A stretch of 64,000 bases of DNA, taken from NCBI RefSeq assembly GCF_030530945.1, contig NZ_JAUMTZ010000006.1, positions 76,948 through 140,947 of the forward strand, in the 5' to 3' direction. Below, piece by piece: positions 43,038 through 51,965 of this stretch. The number at the start of each line of letters is the position of its first letter. Positions within the stretch are counted from its first letter, which is position 1. The stretch comes from Kocuria sp. (GTDB lineage Bacteria > Actinomycetota > Actinomycetes > Actinomycetales > Micrococcaceae). The translations under genes and the position numbers were made by a program. A model generated the notes under the pieces. The model was given only the letters and a program-made list of their open reading frames with translations, ran no database searches and was not told the origin of the DNA.

Positions 43038-43537
43038 GCGCGGAGATGAATGACAAGCTGCGGGTCGTTGTCGGCAGCGACGACGCCGGGTACGAGTACA
43101 AGGAGGCCATCAAGCGGGACCTCCAGGCGGACGAGCGCGTGGCGGAGGTCATCGACGTGGGGGTGGGCCAGGACGGCCACACCCCGTACCCCACGGTGGC
43201 CATCGGCGCGGCCGAGAAGATCCGGGACGGTGAGGCGGACCGCGCCCTGCTGATCTGCGGGACCGGGCTCGGGGTGGCGATCAGCGCCAACAAGGTCTCC
43301 GGGATCCGTGCGGTCACGGCCCACGACCCGTTCTCCGTGGAGCGTTCCATCCTGTCCAACAACGCGCAGATCCTGTGCATGGGCCAGCGGGTGGTGGGCC
43401 TGGAGCTCGCCCGCCGGCTCGCCCGCGAGTGGCTCGGCTACCGCTTCGACCCGCAGTCCTCCTCCGCGGAGAAGGTGCGTGTCCTGGAGGACTACGAGGC
43501 GCAGCACCGGGTGGCCCCCGAGAGCCAGGGTTGCTGA
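43034..43537 (+). CDS. derI: RpiB-family isomerase, probable tetrulose-4-phosphate isomerase
   Basis: A 167-residue RpiB/LacAB-type sugar-phosphate isomerase. It has the ICGTGLGVAISANKVSGIRA loop with the catalytic Cys. The Asp-His near the N-terminus of true RpiB is replaced by Asp-Asp-Ala (GSDDAGYEYKE), and the Arg-x-His-Asn-Asp motif is replaced by SILSNNAQ. In erythritol/threitol pathways RpiB paralogues (EryI, DerI) convert erythrulose 4-phosphate to erythrose 4-phosphate. GTG 43034 overlaps the kinase stop; ATG 43046 is an alternative. The symbol is provisional. Confidence 0.83.
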   Translation: MSAEMNDKLRVVVGSDDAGYEYKEAIKRDLQADERVAEVIDVGVGQDGHTPYPTVAIGAAEKIRDGEADRALLICGTGLGVAISANKVSGIRAVTAHDPFSVERSILSNNAQILCMGQRVVGLELARRLAREWLGYRFDPQSSSAEKVRVLEDYEAQHRVAPESQGC

Positions 43538-43539
43538 GC

Positions 43540-44304
43540 GTGGCTGAAGCCGGGGAGGCGTCTTCGGTGCCGGAGCCGCGCGTCGTCGTCGTGACGGGTG
43601 GCGCCGCGGGCATCGGCTGGGAGTGCGCCCGGTACTTCGCCGAGCACGGTGACAGGGTGGTCGTGGTGGATCGGGCCGACGGCGCGGAGGCCGCGGCGCG
43701 GCTGCCGCACCCGGAACGGCACCAGGCCGTGACGGTGGACGTCACGGACCGTGCGGCCGTTGCCGTCCTGGCGGGCACGCTGCGCGCGGAGGCCGCTGGG
43801 CGGGTGGACGTGCTCGTCAACTGTGCGGGGATCGCCCTGCTGGCCCCCGCGGAGGAGCTCACGCCCGAGCAGTGGGACGCCACCCTGGCGGTGAACCTCA
43901 CGGGCACCTTCACCGTGTGCCAGGCGCTCGGGTCCCTCATGCTCGAACGCGGCTCCGGCCGGATTGTGAACCTTGCCTCCCAGGCCGCCGCGGTGGCGCT
44001 GGAGCGCCACGTGGCGTACTGCGCCTCGAAGGCTGCGGTCGTGGGGATGACTCGTGTGCTCGCGGCCGAGTGGGCCTCGCGCGGGGTGACGGTGAACGCG
44101 GTGTCGCCCACGGTGGTCAACACGGCTCTGGGACGCGCGGCGTGGGAGGGCGCTCCCGGCGAGCGGATGCGCGCCGCCATCCCGGCGGGCCGATTCGCGG
44201 AGACGCACGAGGTGGCGGCGCTGGTGGGCTACCTCACCTCGCCGGAGGCCGCCATGGTCACCGGGCAGAACATCCTGATCGACGGCGGCTACACCGTCGT
44301 GTGA
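43540..44304 (+). CDS. Short-chain dehydrogenase, possible threitol dehydrogenase
   Basis: A 254-residue classical SDR. TGGAAGIG (residues 19-26) binds NAD(P), NCAGIA follows, and the catalytic Ser147, Tyr160 and Lys164 (YCASK) are intact; the C-terminal GQNILIDGGYTVV is typical of polyol and ketose SDRs. Last gene of the tetritol unit, 2 nt after the isomerase. The known D-threitol dehydrogenase DthD is an SDR, so a second entry dehydrogenase for another stereoisomer is an attractive guess. Start GTG 43540; TTG 43531 is also in frame. Confidence 0.85.
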   Translation: MAEAGEASSVPEPRVVVVTGGAAGIGWECARYFAEHGDRVVVVDRADGAEAAARLPHPERHQAVTVDVTDRAAVAVLAGTLRAEAAGRVDVLVNCAGIALLAPAEELTPEQWDATLAVNLTGTFTVCQALGSLMLERGSGRIVNLASQAAAVALERHVAYCASKAAVVGMTRVLAAEWASRGVTVNAVSPTVVNTALGRAAWEGAPGERMRAAIPAGRFAETHEVAALVGYLTSPEAAMVTGQNILIDGGYTVV

Positions 44305-44423
44305 CCGGGTCCGGAACTCGGGCCCCCGGGGTCTTGCGGGGTCCCGGCGGCCACGCATTCCACACCTGATATTTTGACGCGGTGCGGCCCAGACCGGGTT
44401 TCGCACCGATGATGGGAGCAGTC

Positions 44424-45956
44424 ATGACGGAGAATCAGCCGGCCTCGAAGGCCACGGCGCTTTCCCAGGCCGCACTGGGGGACCTCGACGTCCCGGTCCC
44501 CGGGTACGACCGGGAGAAGGTCTCGGTGGGGATCGTCCACTTCGGGGTGGGGGGCTTCCACCGCGCGCACCAGGCCATGTACCTGGACCGTCTGATGAAC
44601 GAGGGCAGGAACCTGGACTGGGGCATCTGCGGCATGGGAGTGCTGCCCGGGGACGCCACCATGAAGAAGGTCATGGACGAGCAGGACAACCTGTACACGC
44701 TCGTGCTGAAGCACCCGGACGGCACGCTGGAGCCGCGGGTCGTCGGCTCGATCGTGGACTACGTCTTCGCGCCGGACCAGCCGGAGGAGGCCATGGCCCG
44801 CCTCACGGATCCCGCGACTCGGATCGTGTCCCTCACCATCACCGAGGGTGGCTACAACTTCAGCCAGGCCACTGGCCTCTTCGACGACACGAACCCGGCG
44901 GTGGCCCGCGACCTCGACCAGGCGCGGGCCGCGGCCCGTGGCGAGCAGGCGGAGCCCCCGAGCACCGTCTTCGGCCTGGTGGTCGAGGCCCTTGCGCGCA
45001 GGCGGGCGGCCGGCACCGCCCCGTTCACCGTGATGTCCTGCGACAACATCCAGGGCAACGGCCACATGGCGCACCAGCAGTTCACGGCGTACGCGCGCCT
45101 GCGGGACCCGGAACTCGCGGACTGGATCGAGGCGAACGTCCCGTTCCCCAACTCCATGGTGGACCGCATCACCCCCGTGACCACGGACGCTGACCGGCAG
45201 CTGGTCACGGAGCGCTTCGGTGTGGCGGACCAGTGGCCCGTGGTCGCGGAGCCCTTCGCGCAGTGGGCGCTCGAGGACTCCTTCGTCAGCGGCCGCCCCG
45301 AGTTCGAGGACGTGGGGGTGCAGGTGGTCCCCGACGTGGAGCCCTACGAGCTCATGAAGCTGCGGCTGCTCAACGCGAGCCACCAGGCCCTGTGCTACCC
45401 GGGGTTCCTGGCGGGCTACGAGTACGCGCACGAGGTGTGCCAGGACCCCACGTTCGTGGCCTACCTGCTGGGGTACATGAACCGCGAGGCCTCCCCCACG
45501 CTGCGCCCGGTGGAGGGTGTGGACCTGGACGCCTACAAGCACATGCTGATCGAGCGCTTCGCGAACCCGCACGTCCGGGACACCCTCGCGCGGCTGTGCG
45601 CGGAGTCCTCGGACCGGATCCCCACGTGGCTGGTGCCGGTGGTCCGGGAGAACCTCGCCCACGGCCGCCCCGTGGAGCTCAGTGCGACCATCGTGGCGTC
45701 CTGGGCACGGTACGCGGAGGGCACGGACGAGAAGGGTGCCCCGATCACGGTCGTGGATCAGCGCCGGGACCGCGTGATGGCGGCCGCGGCGCGCCAGGGG
45801 GAGGACGAGCTCGCGTTCCTGCGTGACGAGGACCTCTTCGGCGACCTCGCCCACCACGAGGCGTTCACCCGGCCCTACGTCGCCGCGCTGCGCAGCTTCC
45901 ACGAGCGCGGGGCGCGGGCCACCATCGAGGACGCGGTGGCGCGCTTCGCGCAGTAG
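44424..45956 (+). CDS. Mannitol dehydrogenase family protein (long-chain polyol dehydrogenase)
   Basis: A 510-residue enzyme of the PSLDR family (mannitol 2-dehydrogenase, arabinitol 4-dehydrogenase, fructuronate reductase). IVHFGVGGFHRAHQAMYLD is the family's Rossmann start, VMSCDNIQGNG is conserved, and the active-site K-x5-N-x2-H occurs as MKLRLLNASHQ. It oxidises a polyol, probably D-mannitol or D-arabitol, to fructose or xylulose; a xylulokinase gene faces it, which favours arabitol or both. ATG 44424 is preceded by GGGAG. A CGGTGCG/CGCACCG pairing overlaps its leader. Ends in a shared terminator. Confidence 0.9.
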   Translation: MTENQPASKATALSQAALGDLDVPVPGYDREKVSVGIVHFGVGGFHRAHQAMYLDRLMNEGRNLDWGICGMGVLPGDATMKKVMDEQDNLYTLVLKHPDGTLEPRVVGSIVDYVFAPDQPEEAMARLTDPATRIVSLTITEGGYNFSQATGLFDDTNPAVARDLDQARAAARGEQAEPPSTVFGLVVEALARRRAAGTAPFTVMSCDNIQGNGHMAHQQFTAYARLRDPELADWIEANVPFPNSMVDRITPVTTDADRQLVTERFGVADQWPVVAEPFAQWALEDSFVSGRPEFEDVGVQVVPDVEPYELMKLRLLNASHQALCYPGFLAGYEYAHEVCQDPTFVAYLLGYMNREASPTLRPVEGVDLDAYKHMLIERFANPHVRDTLARLCAESSDRIPTWLVPVVRENLAHGRPVELSATIVASWARYAEGTDEKGAPITVVDQRRDRVMAAAARQGEDELAFLRDEDLFGDLAHHEAFTRPYVAALRSFHERGARATIEDAVARFAQ

Positions 45957-45977
45957 CACCCCTCGCACCCGTTCCCT

Positions 45978-46014
45978 CGGCGCCGCCCCGTCCACACCGG
46001 ACGGGGCGGCGCCG
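45978..46014. terminator. 16-bp perfect hairpin between convergent genes
   Basis: Bases 45978-45993 pair perfectly with 45999-46014 around ACACC. It separates the polyol dehydrogenase (+) from xylB (-) and probably serves both. Confidence 0.8.
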
Positions 46015-46077
46015 TGGCATCCGGGTCCCGGGGTGGCCCCGCCGAGAGGAGGCGCCCCGCGGGACCCGGCCCGGGTG

Positions 46078-47487
46078 TCAGAGCATCTCGGACTCGAGGT
46101 TTCCCCGCGCCACGCCGTACCGGCTCCGGAAGGCCCGCACCCCCTCATCGGTGCGCGGCGCAAGCTCCCGGTCCACGGTCCGGCTCCACCGGGGCAGCGC
46201 GCCCGTTGCGGCCCACGCCGCCTGCCGGGCGGCACCGAGGGCCACGTACTCGTCGGAGCGGGGAACCGTCACGGGCATCCCGAGGGTGTCCGGCAGGACG
46301 CTGCACAGCGCCTCGGAGCGGGCGCCCCCGCCGATCAGCAGGACCCGTTCCACGTCCACGCCCGCGGCACGCAGGACGTCCAGGCAGTCCGCCAGCGAGT
46401 TGGCCACGGACAGCACCGCCGCCCGTGCCAGGTTCTCCCGTGTGAGGGAGGCGCGCGTCATCCCGTCCAGCCGCCCGGTGGCCCGGGGCAGGTTGGGGGT
46501 GCGCTCGCCGTCGAGGTAGGGCAGCAGGGTGAGGCCCCCAGCGTCGGACGCCCCGCTCGTGGCCAGGCGTGTGAACTCGTCCAGGTCCACTCCCAGCAGG
46601 GCCGCGGTGCTCGTCATCACCCGTGCGGCGTTGATGGTGCACAGCAGCGGCAGGAACCGCCCGGTGGCGTCCGCGAAACCGGCCGTCGTGCCCGTGGGGT
46701 CGTGCGGCTGCTCGGCGCTGCACGCGAACACGGTCCCGGAGGTCCCCACCGAGACCACCACCTCGCCCTCGCCCAGGCCCAGCCCCAGCGCCGCCGCGGC
46801 GTTGTCCCCGGCACCGGCTCCCACGACGACGCCGTCCCCGCCGCCCCACTCGGACAGCAGGGTTCCAGCGGCGTCGCCCGGGCCCAGGACGCGGGGCAGC
46901 TGCGGCACCGCGCCGAAGTACTCCCGCAGCAGCTCCGGGCGGTACTCGCCGTGGACGGCGTCGAAGTACCCGGTGCCCGAGGCGTCCGAGCGGTCGGTGA
47001 CGAACTCCCCGCACAGCTGCAGCGTGAGCCAGTCGTGGGGGAGCATGACCCGCGCCACCCGTTCCGCGGTCTCCGGCTCGTTCTCGCGCAGCCACGCCAG
47101 CTTGGACAGCGTCATGGAGGCCACCGGGGCCATGCCCACACGCTCCATCCACCACGCGGTGCCGTGCTCCTGGACCATGCGGGCGGCCTGGGGCTCGCTG
47201 CGGACGTCGTTCCACAGCAGGGCGTCGCGCACCGGGGTGCCCTCGGCGTCCACCGCGACCAGGCCGTGCTGCTGACCGCCCACGGCCACCCCGACCACGT
47301 CATCGCGCTCAGTCACCCCGGCCTCCGCCCAGGCCCGGCGCAGGGCCTCAACCCACACGCGCGGGTCCACGCTGGTGCCGTCCGGGTGGGGCGCGGTGGC
47401 CCCGGCGACGGTCTCGCCGGTGGTCGTCTCGACGAGCACGACCTTGCAGGACTGTGTGGATGAATCAATGCCGACGACGATGCTCAT
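46078..47487 (-). CDS. xylB: Xylulokinase
   Basis: A 469-residue FGGY kinase that phosphorylates D-xylulose. Motifs: VVGIDSSTQSCKVVL, GVAVGGQQHGLVA (xylulose-kinase type), DRSDASGTGYFD, VSVGTSGTVFA and LLIGGGARSEALCSVL. Length is close to the usual 480-500. It lies downstream of a SorC-type regulator and a sugar ABC ATPase on the same strand, and converges with the polyol dehydrogenase that could supply xylulose from arabitol. The product xylulose 5-phosphate enters the pentose phosphate pathway. Confidence 0.92.
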   Translation of the reverse strand: MSIVVGIDSSTQSCKVVLVETTTGETVAGATAPHPDGTSVDPRVWVEALRRAWAEAGVTERDDVVGVAVGGQQHGLVAVDAEGTPVRDALLWNDVRSEPQAARMVQEHGTAWWMERVGMAPVASMTLSKLAWLRENEPETAERVARVMLPHDWLTLQLCGEFVTDRSDASGTGYFDAVHGEYRPELLREYFGAVPQLPRVLGPGDAAGTLLSEWGGGDGVVVGAGAGDNAAAALGLGLGEGEVVVSVGTSGTVFACSAEQPHDPTGTTAGFADATGRFLPLLCTINAARVMTSTAALLGVDLDEFTRLATSGASDAGGLTLLPYLDGERTPNLPRATGRLDGMTRASLTRENLARAAVLSVANSLADCLDVLRAAGVDVERVLLIGGGARSEALCSVLPDTLGMPVTVPRSDEYVALGAARQAAWAATGALPRWSRTVDRELAPRTDEGVRAFRSRYGVARGNLESEML

Positions 47488-47585
47488 GGTGTCCTTTCAC
47501 GGAGCGGAGATGGTGGAGCTCGGGTGCACGTGAGCCGCCCGAGACCGGTGGGACAGGGCGGGCAGTGCCCGCGGGGTCGCGCACC

Positions 47586-48539
47586 TCATGGCCCGGCGGG
47601 CGCAGGCGGCAGGGCGCGCAGGGCGTCCCGCAGGGCGGCGTCGCAGACCAGGTGGTCCACCAGTCCGGACCGGACGGCGGCCAGCACCGCGGCGGCGCGG
47701 TCCGCGCCCGAGGCCACGGCCAGTTTGTCCCGGGTACTGCGCAGCGGGGCGAGGTCCGCGGCCACGACCATCCCCGCGAGGGGAGTCCGCACCTCCCCGC
47801 CCTGCGCGTCCAGCAGGTGCCCGGACACCTCGGCCACGGCACCCGCGCGCTGCGCCGCGAGGGCGGTCCGGGGGTCCACGCGCGACCACACCGTGGAGCC
47901 CTCCGGGGTCCAGCTGCCCACGGCCAGCACGGCGACGTCCAGCGAACAGGCCTTCTTCAGGGTGGCGGCGATCTCCGGGGCCCTGCGCAGGAATTCCGCC
48001 TGGTCGACCACCAGCGGGGCCCACAGGGGCCACGCCGAACGGCACTGGAGACCGGCCAGCAGGCGGGGCGCCTCGGGCTCCCCGCCGTGGGGCGTGTTCA
48101 GGGCGCCCGCGAGCTGGACGATGTCGTTGTCCGGCAGCGGTGGGAGGTGCTTCACCACGCGCTGCAGGGTGCGGGACCAGGAGATCCCCAGGACCTCGTC
48201 CTCCCGGAGGCGTGCCGTGATCTCCCGCGCCGTGGCACGTGCCAGGGCATCCCGGTCCGCGGGCCACTGCACGGTGCCCACGGTGGTGAGGCTCCGCAGC
48301 CCTACGGCGCGGGCCAGGGCGTCGTCCGCGTCCTCCGCGGGCACGGTGATCTCGATCCGGACCACCCCCGTCTCCTGGGCCTCCCGGAGCAGGGCGGCCA
48401 CCTGGAAGCGGGAGAGCCCCGACTTCTCCGCGAGGGAGACCTTCGAGAGCCCGTCCACGTAGTGGCCGTGGGCCAGGTGGGCCAGCAGGTGCTGCCGCCG
48501 CACCGGGTCCGTGGGCGGCCACGGATCCTCGTCGGGCAC
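47586..48539 (-). CDS. SorC/DeoR-type sugar-binding transcriptional regulator (second)
   Basis: A 317-residue regulator. The N-terminal HTH at about 25-55 (GLSKVSLAEKSGLSRFQVAALL) is followed by a sugar-phosphate-binding domain with LGISWSRTLQRVV, VVQ-type LAGALNTPHGG and LAVASGADRAAAVLAA. It differs clearly from the regulator at 37624. The frame opens at 48911; GTG 48539 fits the AGGAGGT at 48546-48552. Lying between the ABC ATPase and xylB on one strand, it probably controls the arabitol/xylitol/mannitol genes. No repeated operator was recognised. Confidence 0.87.
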   Translation of the reverse strand: MPDEDPWPPTDPVRRQHLLAHLAHGHYVDGLSKVSLAEKSGLSRFQVAALLREAQETGVVRIEITVPAEDADDALARAVGLRSLTTVGTVQWPADRDALARATAREITARLREDEVLGISWSRTLQRVVKHLPPLPDNDIVQLAGALNTPHGGEPEAPRLLAGLQCRSAWPLWAPLVVDQAEFLRRAPEIAATLKKACSLDVAVLAVGSWTPEGSTVWSRVDPRTALAAQRAGAVAEVSGHLLDAQGGEVRTPLAGMVVAADLAPLRSTRDKLAVASGADRAAAVLAAVRSGLVDHLVCDAALRDALRALPPAPAGP

Positions 48540-48624
48540 GGGGGTCACCTCCTGGAACGGGCGGTCTGGTGCGGGAGACGGCGGCACGGTGCCGCGCTCC
48601 GGGCTCGGGTTCTGGGTCCTGCGC

Positions 48625-49782
48625 TCAGTCCGGCAGGCGGAGGCCCGTGGCGGCGTCGAACAGGTGGGCGCGCTCGGGGCTCGGCGCCACCCAGATGGTG
48701 GATCCCGCCCGCGGTGGGTGGCGGCCGTCCACGCGGATGACCAGCGGGTCGGAGCCGTCGCCCATGGCGGCGGGGTCCTCGTCCTCGCTCGCCTCGTGGG
48801 TGGTGGAAACGGGGGCGACGCCCTGGCTCGCCCGGGGGCTGAGATGCCCGTAGACGTAGGCGTCCGCGCCGAGCTCCTCCACGACGTCGGCCACGACCTC
48901 CAGGCCCTCACCGTCGCGGGAGGCCACCAGGTCCTCGGGGCGCACCCCCACCGTGACCTCGGAACCCGTGAGCGCCTCGCGCGCCGCGGGGCTCAGCCGC
49001 CAGGTGAGGGTGCCCAGCTCCACGGCGCCCTCACCGGAGACGGGGGAGCGGAAGAGGTTCATGGCGGGAGAGCCGATGAACCCGGCCACGAACTCGTTGG
49101 CGGGGCGGTCGTAGAGCTCGCGCGGGGTGTCCACCTGCATGAGGCGCCCGTCCTTGAGCACGGCCACGCGGTCGCCCATGGTCATGGCCTCGGTCTGGTC
49201 GTGGGTCACGTACACGGTGGTGACGCCAAGCCTGCGGGTGAGGGAGGCGATCTGCGTGCGCGTCTGCACCCGCAGCTTGGCGTCCAGGTTGGACAGGGGC
49301 TCGTCCATGAGGAACACCTGGGGGGAGCGCACGATGGCGCGGCCCATGGCCACGCGCTGGCGCTGGCCACCCGAGAGGGCCTTGGGCTTGCGGTCCAGGT
49401 ACTCGGTGAGGTCCAGGATCCTGGCCGCCTCCTCGATGCGCCGGGTGCGCTCGGTCTCGCCCACCTTCGCGATCTTCAGTGCGAAGCCCATGTTGTCGCG
49501 CACGCTCATGTGCGGGTACAGGGCGTAGTTCTGGAACACCATGGCGATGTCCCGGTCCCGGGAGGCGGTGTGGGTGACGTCCTCGCCGCCGATCCTGATG
49601 GCTCCCTCCGTGACCTCCTCGAGCCCGGCGAGCATCCGCAGGGTGGTGGACTTCCCGCAGCCGGAGGGGCCCACGAGCACTAGGAACTCGCCGTGGGCGA
49701 TGTCCAGGCTGAGGTCGGAGACGGAGTCCCGGTCCGCGCCGGGGTAACGGCAGGTCACGTGGTCGTACTGCACGCTCGACAT
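48625..49782 (-). CDS. Sugar ABC transporter ATP-binding protein (UgpC/MsmK type)
   Basis: A 385-residue ATPase: Walker A GPSGCGKSTT, Q-loop QNYALYPHMSV, signature LSGGQRQRV, Walker B VFLMDEPLSNLDAKLR, switch His in THDQTEAM. The last ~150 residues form the TOBE/OB domains (FIGSPAMNLF; VGVRPEDL) typical of the MalK/UgpC/MsmK group for oligosaccharides and polyols. An acidic insert of ~30 residues lies at about 330-355. No permease or binding-protein gene is next to it, so it may serve several transporters, as MsmK does. A TATGCT-like -10 lies on the minus strand near 49870. Confidence 0.93.
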   Translation of the reverse strand: MSSVQYDHVTCRYPGADRDSVSDLSLDIAHGEFLVLVGPSGCGKSTTLRMLAGLEEVTEGAIRIGGEDVTHTASRDRDIAMVFQNYALYPHMSVRDNMGFALKIAKVGETERTRRIEEAARILDLTEYLDRKPKALSGGQRQRVAMGRAIVRSPQVFLMDEPLSNLDAKLRVQTRTQIASLTRRLGVTTVYVTHDQTEAMTMGDRVAVLKDGRLMQVDTPRELYDRPANEFVAGFIGSPAMNLFRSPVSGEGAVELGTLTWRLSPAAREALTGSEVTVGVRPEDLVASRDGEGLEVVADVVEELGADAYVYGHLSPRASQGVAPVSTTHEASEDEDPAAMGDGSDPLVIRVDGRHPPRAGSTIWVAPSPERAHLFDAATGLRLPD

Positions 49783-49940
49783 GGTGGTCCTCTTTCCCGG
49801 CAGGCACGTGCCGGACGATCCGTAGGAGAAAAGGCGCAGACCTGAGAGCGCGAACCCTCAGGTGTGTGAGCATATCCGTCCCGTGTGACCCCCACCACCG
49901 GCGCCGCGTCCACCCGGGCCACCGTGGACCGCGGACACGG

Positions 49941-49976
49941 CAGAGCGGCCCGGTGCGGGTGCACCGGGCCGCTCTG
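49941..49976 (-). terminator. 16-bp perfect hairpin after poxB
   Basis: Bases 49941-49956 pair perfectly with 49961-49976 around GGGT, 12 nt past the poxB stop. Confidence 0.8.
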
Positions 49977-49987
49977 GGGAACGCGGG

Positions 49988-51730
49988 TCAGCCGCGGGGG
50001 ATGTTGCGCAGGTTGGAGCGGGCCATGGAGACGGCCTCACCCGCGCCGCGGTTGAGCACGATGCGGGACATCGCCGTGGCGAAGCCGAACACCTGGGAGC
50101 TCTTGATCTCCGGCGGGATGGACAGCGCGTTCGGGTCCGTGATGACCTCCACCAGGGACGGGCCCTGGTGCGCGAGCGCCTCGGTGAACGCGGACTCCAG
50201 GTCCTTGGGCTTCTCCACGCGGATCCCCTGGATGCCCACGGCGCGGGCGATCGCGGCGTAGTCCGCCTGCGGGACGTCCACCCCGAAGTCCGGCAGCCCG
50301 TCCACGAGCATCTCGAGCTTGACCATGCCGAGCGTGGAGTTGTTGAACACCACCACGGTCACGGGGAGGTCGTACGCCGCCAGGGTGAGCAGCTCGCCCA
50401 TGAGCATGGACAGCCCGCCGTCGCCGGACACGGAGATCACCTGACGCCCGGGGTCGGCCAGCTGCGCGCCGATCGCGTGGGGCAGGGCGTTGGCCATGGA
50501 CCCGTGGAGGTAGGACCCCAGGATGCGGCGCGTGCCCAGCGGGTTGATGTAGCGGGCGGTCCACACGTTGCACATGCCGGTGTCCGCGGTGAAGACGGCG
50601 TCCTTCGCGGCCACCTGGTCCAGGATGGACGCGGCGTACTCCGGGTGGATGGGCGTCATCTTCTCGACCTTGCGGGTGTACGCACCCACGGCCTTGTTCA
50701 TGAGCTTGTCGTGCTTGGCCAGCGTCTTATCCAGGAACGAGCTGTCCGACTTGACCGTCAGCTCCGGCAGCAGCTTCAGGATGGTGGACTTCACGTCCCC
50801 GTAGACCGGGATGCTCACCCCGGTGCGCCGTCCGATCACGGCCGGGTCGGTGTCCACCTGGATGGTCGTGACGTCGGGGAGGAACTGGTCGTACGGGAAG
50901 TCCGTGCCCAGCATCACCATGACGTCGGCGTCGTGCAGGCCCTCGGCCGCGGCGCCGTAGCCGAGCAGGCCGGTCATGCCCACGTCGAACGGGTTGTCGT
51001 ACTGGATCTGGTCCTTGCCGCGCAGGGAGTGGCCCACGGGTGCCTTGAGCGTGTCCGCCAGGGCGATCACCTCGTCGTGCGCGCCGGCCACGCCGATGCC
51101 CGCGAAGATCGCGACCTTCTTGGCAGAGTTCAGCGCGTCCGCCATGCGCGCGATGGTCGCGTCCGAGGGGACGACGGCGCTCGCGTCCGGAACCGCGTAC
51201 GGGCGCGCCTCGGCGGCCACCTCGGAGTCCGCGAGGTCACCGGGCAGGGTGACCACGGAGACGCCCGGGCTGGTCACGGCGAACTGGATCGCGGAGCTGA
51301 CCACGGCGGGGGACTGCTGCGGCGTGCTCACGAGCTCGGAGTACACCGAGCACTCGTTGAAGATCCGGTCCGGGTGGGTCTCCTGGAAGTACCCGGAGCC
51401 GATGTACTGGGAGGGGATGTGGGAGGCGATGGCCAGCACGGGGGCACCCGAGCGGTTGGCGTCGTACAGCCCGTTGATCAGGTGCAGGTTGCCCGGTCCG
51501 CAGGACCCGGCGCACACGGCGAGCTTGCCGGTGACCTGGGCCTCGGCGCTCGCCGCGAACGCGCCGGCCTCCTCGTGGCGGACGTGGACCCAGTCGATCC
51601 CGCCCTTGGCGGAGCCGCCCGTGCGGCGCACGGCGTCCACGATCGGGTTGAGGCTGTCGCCCACGACGCCGTAGATGCGCTCCACGCCGGCGTCGATGAG
51701 CTGCTGGATGATCTGCTCTGCGAGTTTCAC
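49988..51730 (-). CDS. poxB: Pyruvate dehydrogenase (quinone), PoxB
   Basis: A 580-residue thiamine-diphosphate flavoenzyme that decarboxylates pyruvate to acetate and CO2 and reduces the quinone pool at the membrane. VVGDSLNPIVDAV and VRHEEAGAFAASA (catalytic Glu) form the N-terminal ThDP domain, the central domain binds FAD, and SVSGDGGLSMLMGEL...FNNS is the GDG-NN ThDP/Mg motif. The last ~25 residues (SMARSNLRNIPRG) fit the amphipathic membrane-binding tail. GTG start with GAGGAGA upstream. A TAGGCT box (51804-51799, minus) is a candidate -10. Confidence 0.93.
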   Translation of the reverse strand: MKLAEQIIQQLIDAGVERIYGVVGDSLNPIVDAVRRTGGSAKGGIDWVHVRHEEAGAFAASAEAQVTGKLAVCAGSCGPGNLHLINGLYDANRSGAPVLAIASHIPSQYIGSGYFQETHPDRIFNECSVYSELVSTPQQSPAVVSSAIQFAVTSPGVSVVTLPGDLADSEVAAEARPYAVPDASAVVPSDATIARMADALNSAKKVAIFAGIGVAGAHDEVIALADTLKAPVGHSLRGKDQIQYDNPFDVGMTGLLGYGAAAEGLHDADVMVMLGTDFPYDQFLPDVTTIQVDTDPAVIGRRTGVSIPVYGDVKSTILKLLPELTVKSDSSFLDKTLAKHDKLMNKAVGAYTRKVEKMTPIHPEYAASILDQVAAKDAVFTADTGMCNVWTARYINPLGTRRILGSYLHGSMANALPHAIGAQLADPGRQVISVSGDGGLSMLMGELLTLAAYDLPVTVVVFNNSTLGMVKLEMLVDGLPDFGVDVPQADYAAIARAVGIQGIRVEKPKDLESAFTEALAHQGPSLVEVITDPNALSIPPEIKSSQVFGFATAMSRIVLNRGAGEAVSMARSNLRNIPRG

Positions 51731-51897
51731 GCTGTCTCCTCGAGTGGTGGTCCCGCCACGGACGGTGCTCCGCGCGGGCGCGACGAATGTGCTCGTCCCC
51801 AGCCTAGCGGCGGGTGTTTTCGGCAGAAAGAACCTGTGTCCAACGGAACAGTCCTACCGGGCAACGGACGGTGCCGTGCTGACGCGGCGGAAGCGGC

Positions 51898-51931
51898 GGA
51901 CCCGGCCACCCCGGGAGGGGTGACCGGGTCC
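51898..51931 (-). terminator. Hairpin terminator after fumC
   Basis: GGACCCGG-C-CACCCC pairs with GGGGTG-A-CCGGGTCC with one internal mismatch, ~35 nt past the fumC stop. Confidence 0.65.
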
Positions 51932-51965
51932 GTCACACGGCGCCGTGCCGGTCAGCGGTGGGTGC

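Noticed and set aside
36101..49782. Recent horizontal transfer of the polyol island
   Set aside because: Gene content is accessory-like, but GC content and codon style look the same as the flanks by eye, and no mobility gene or bounding repeat is present.
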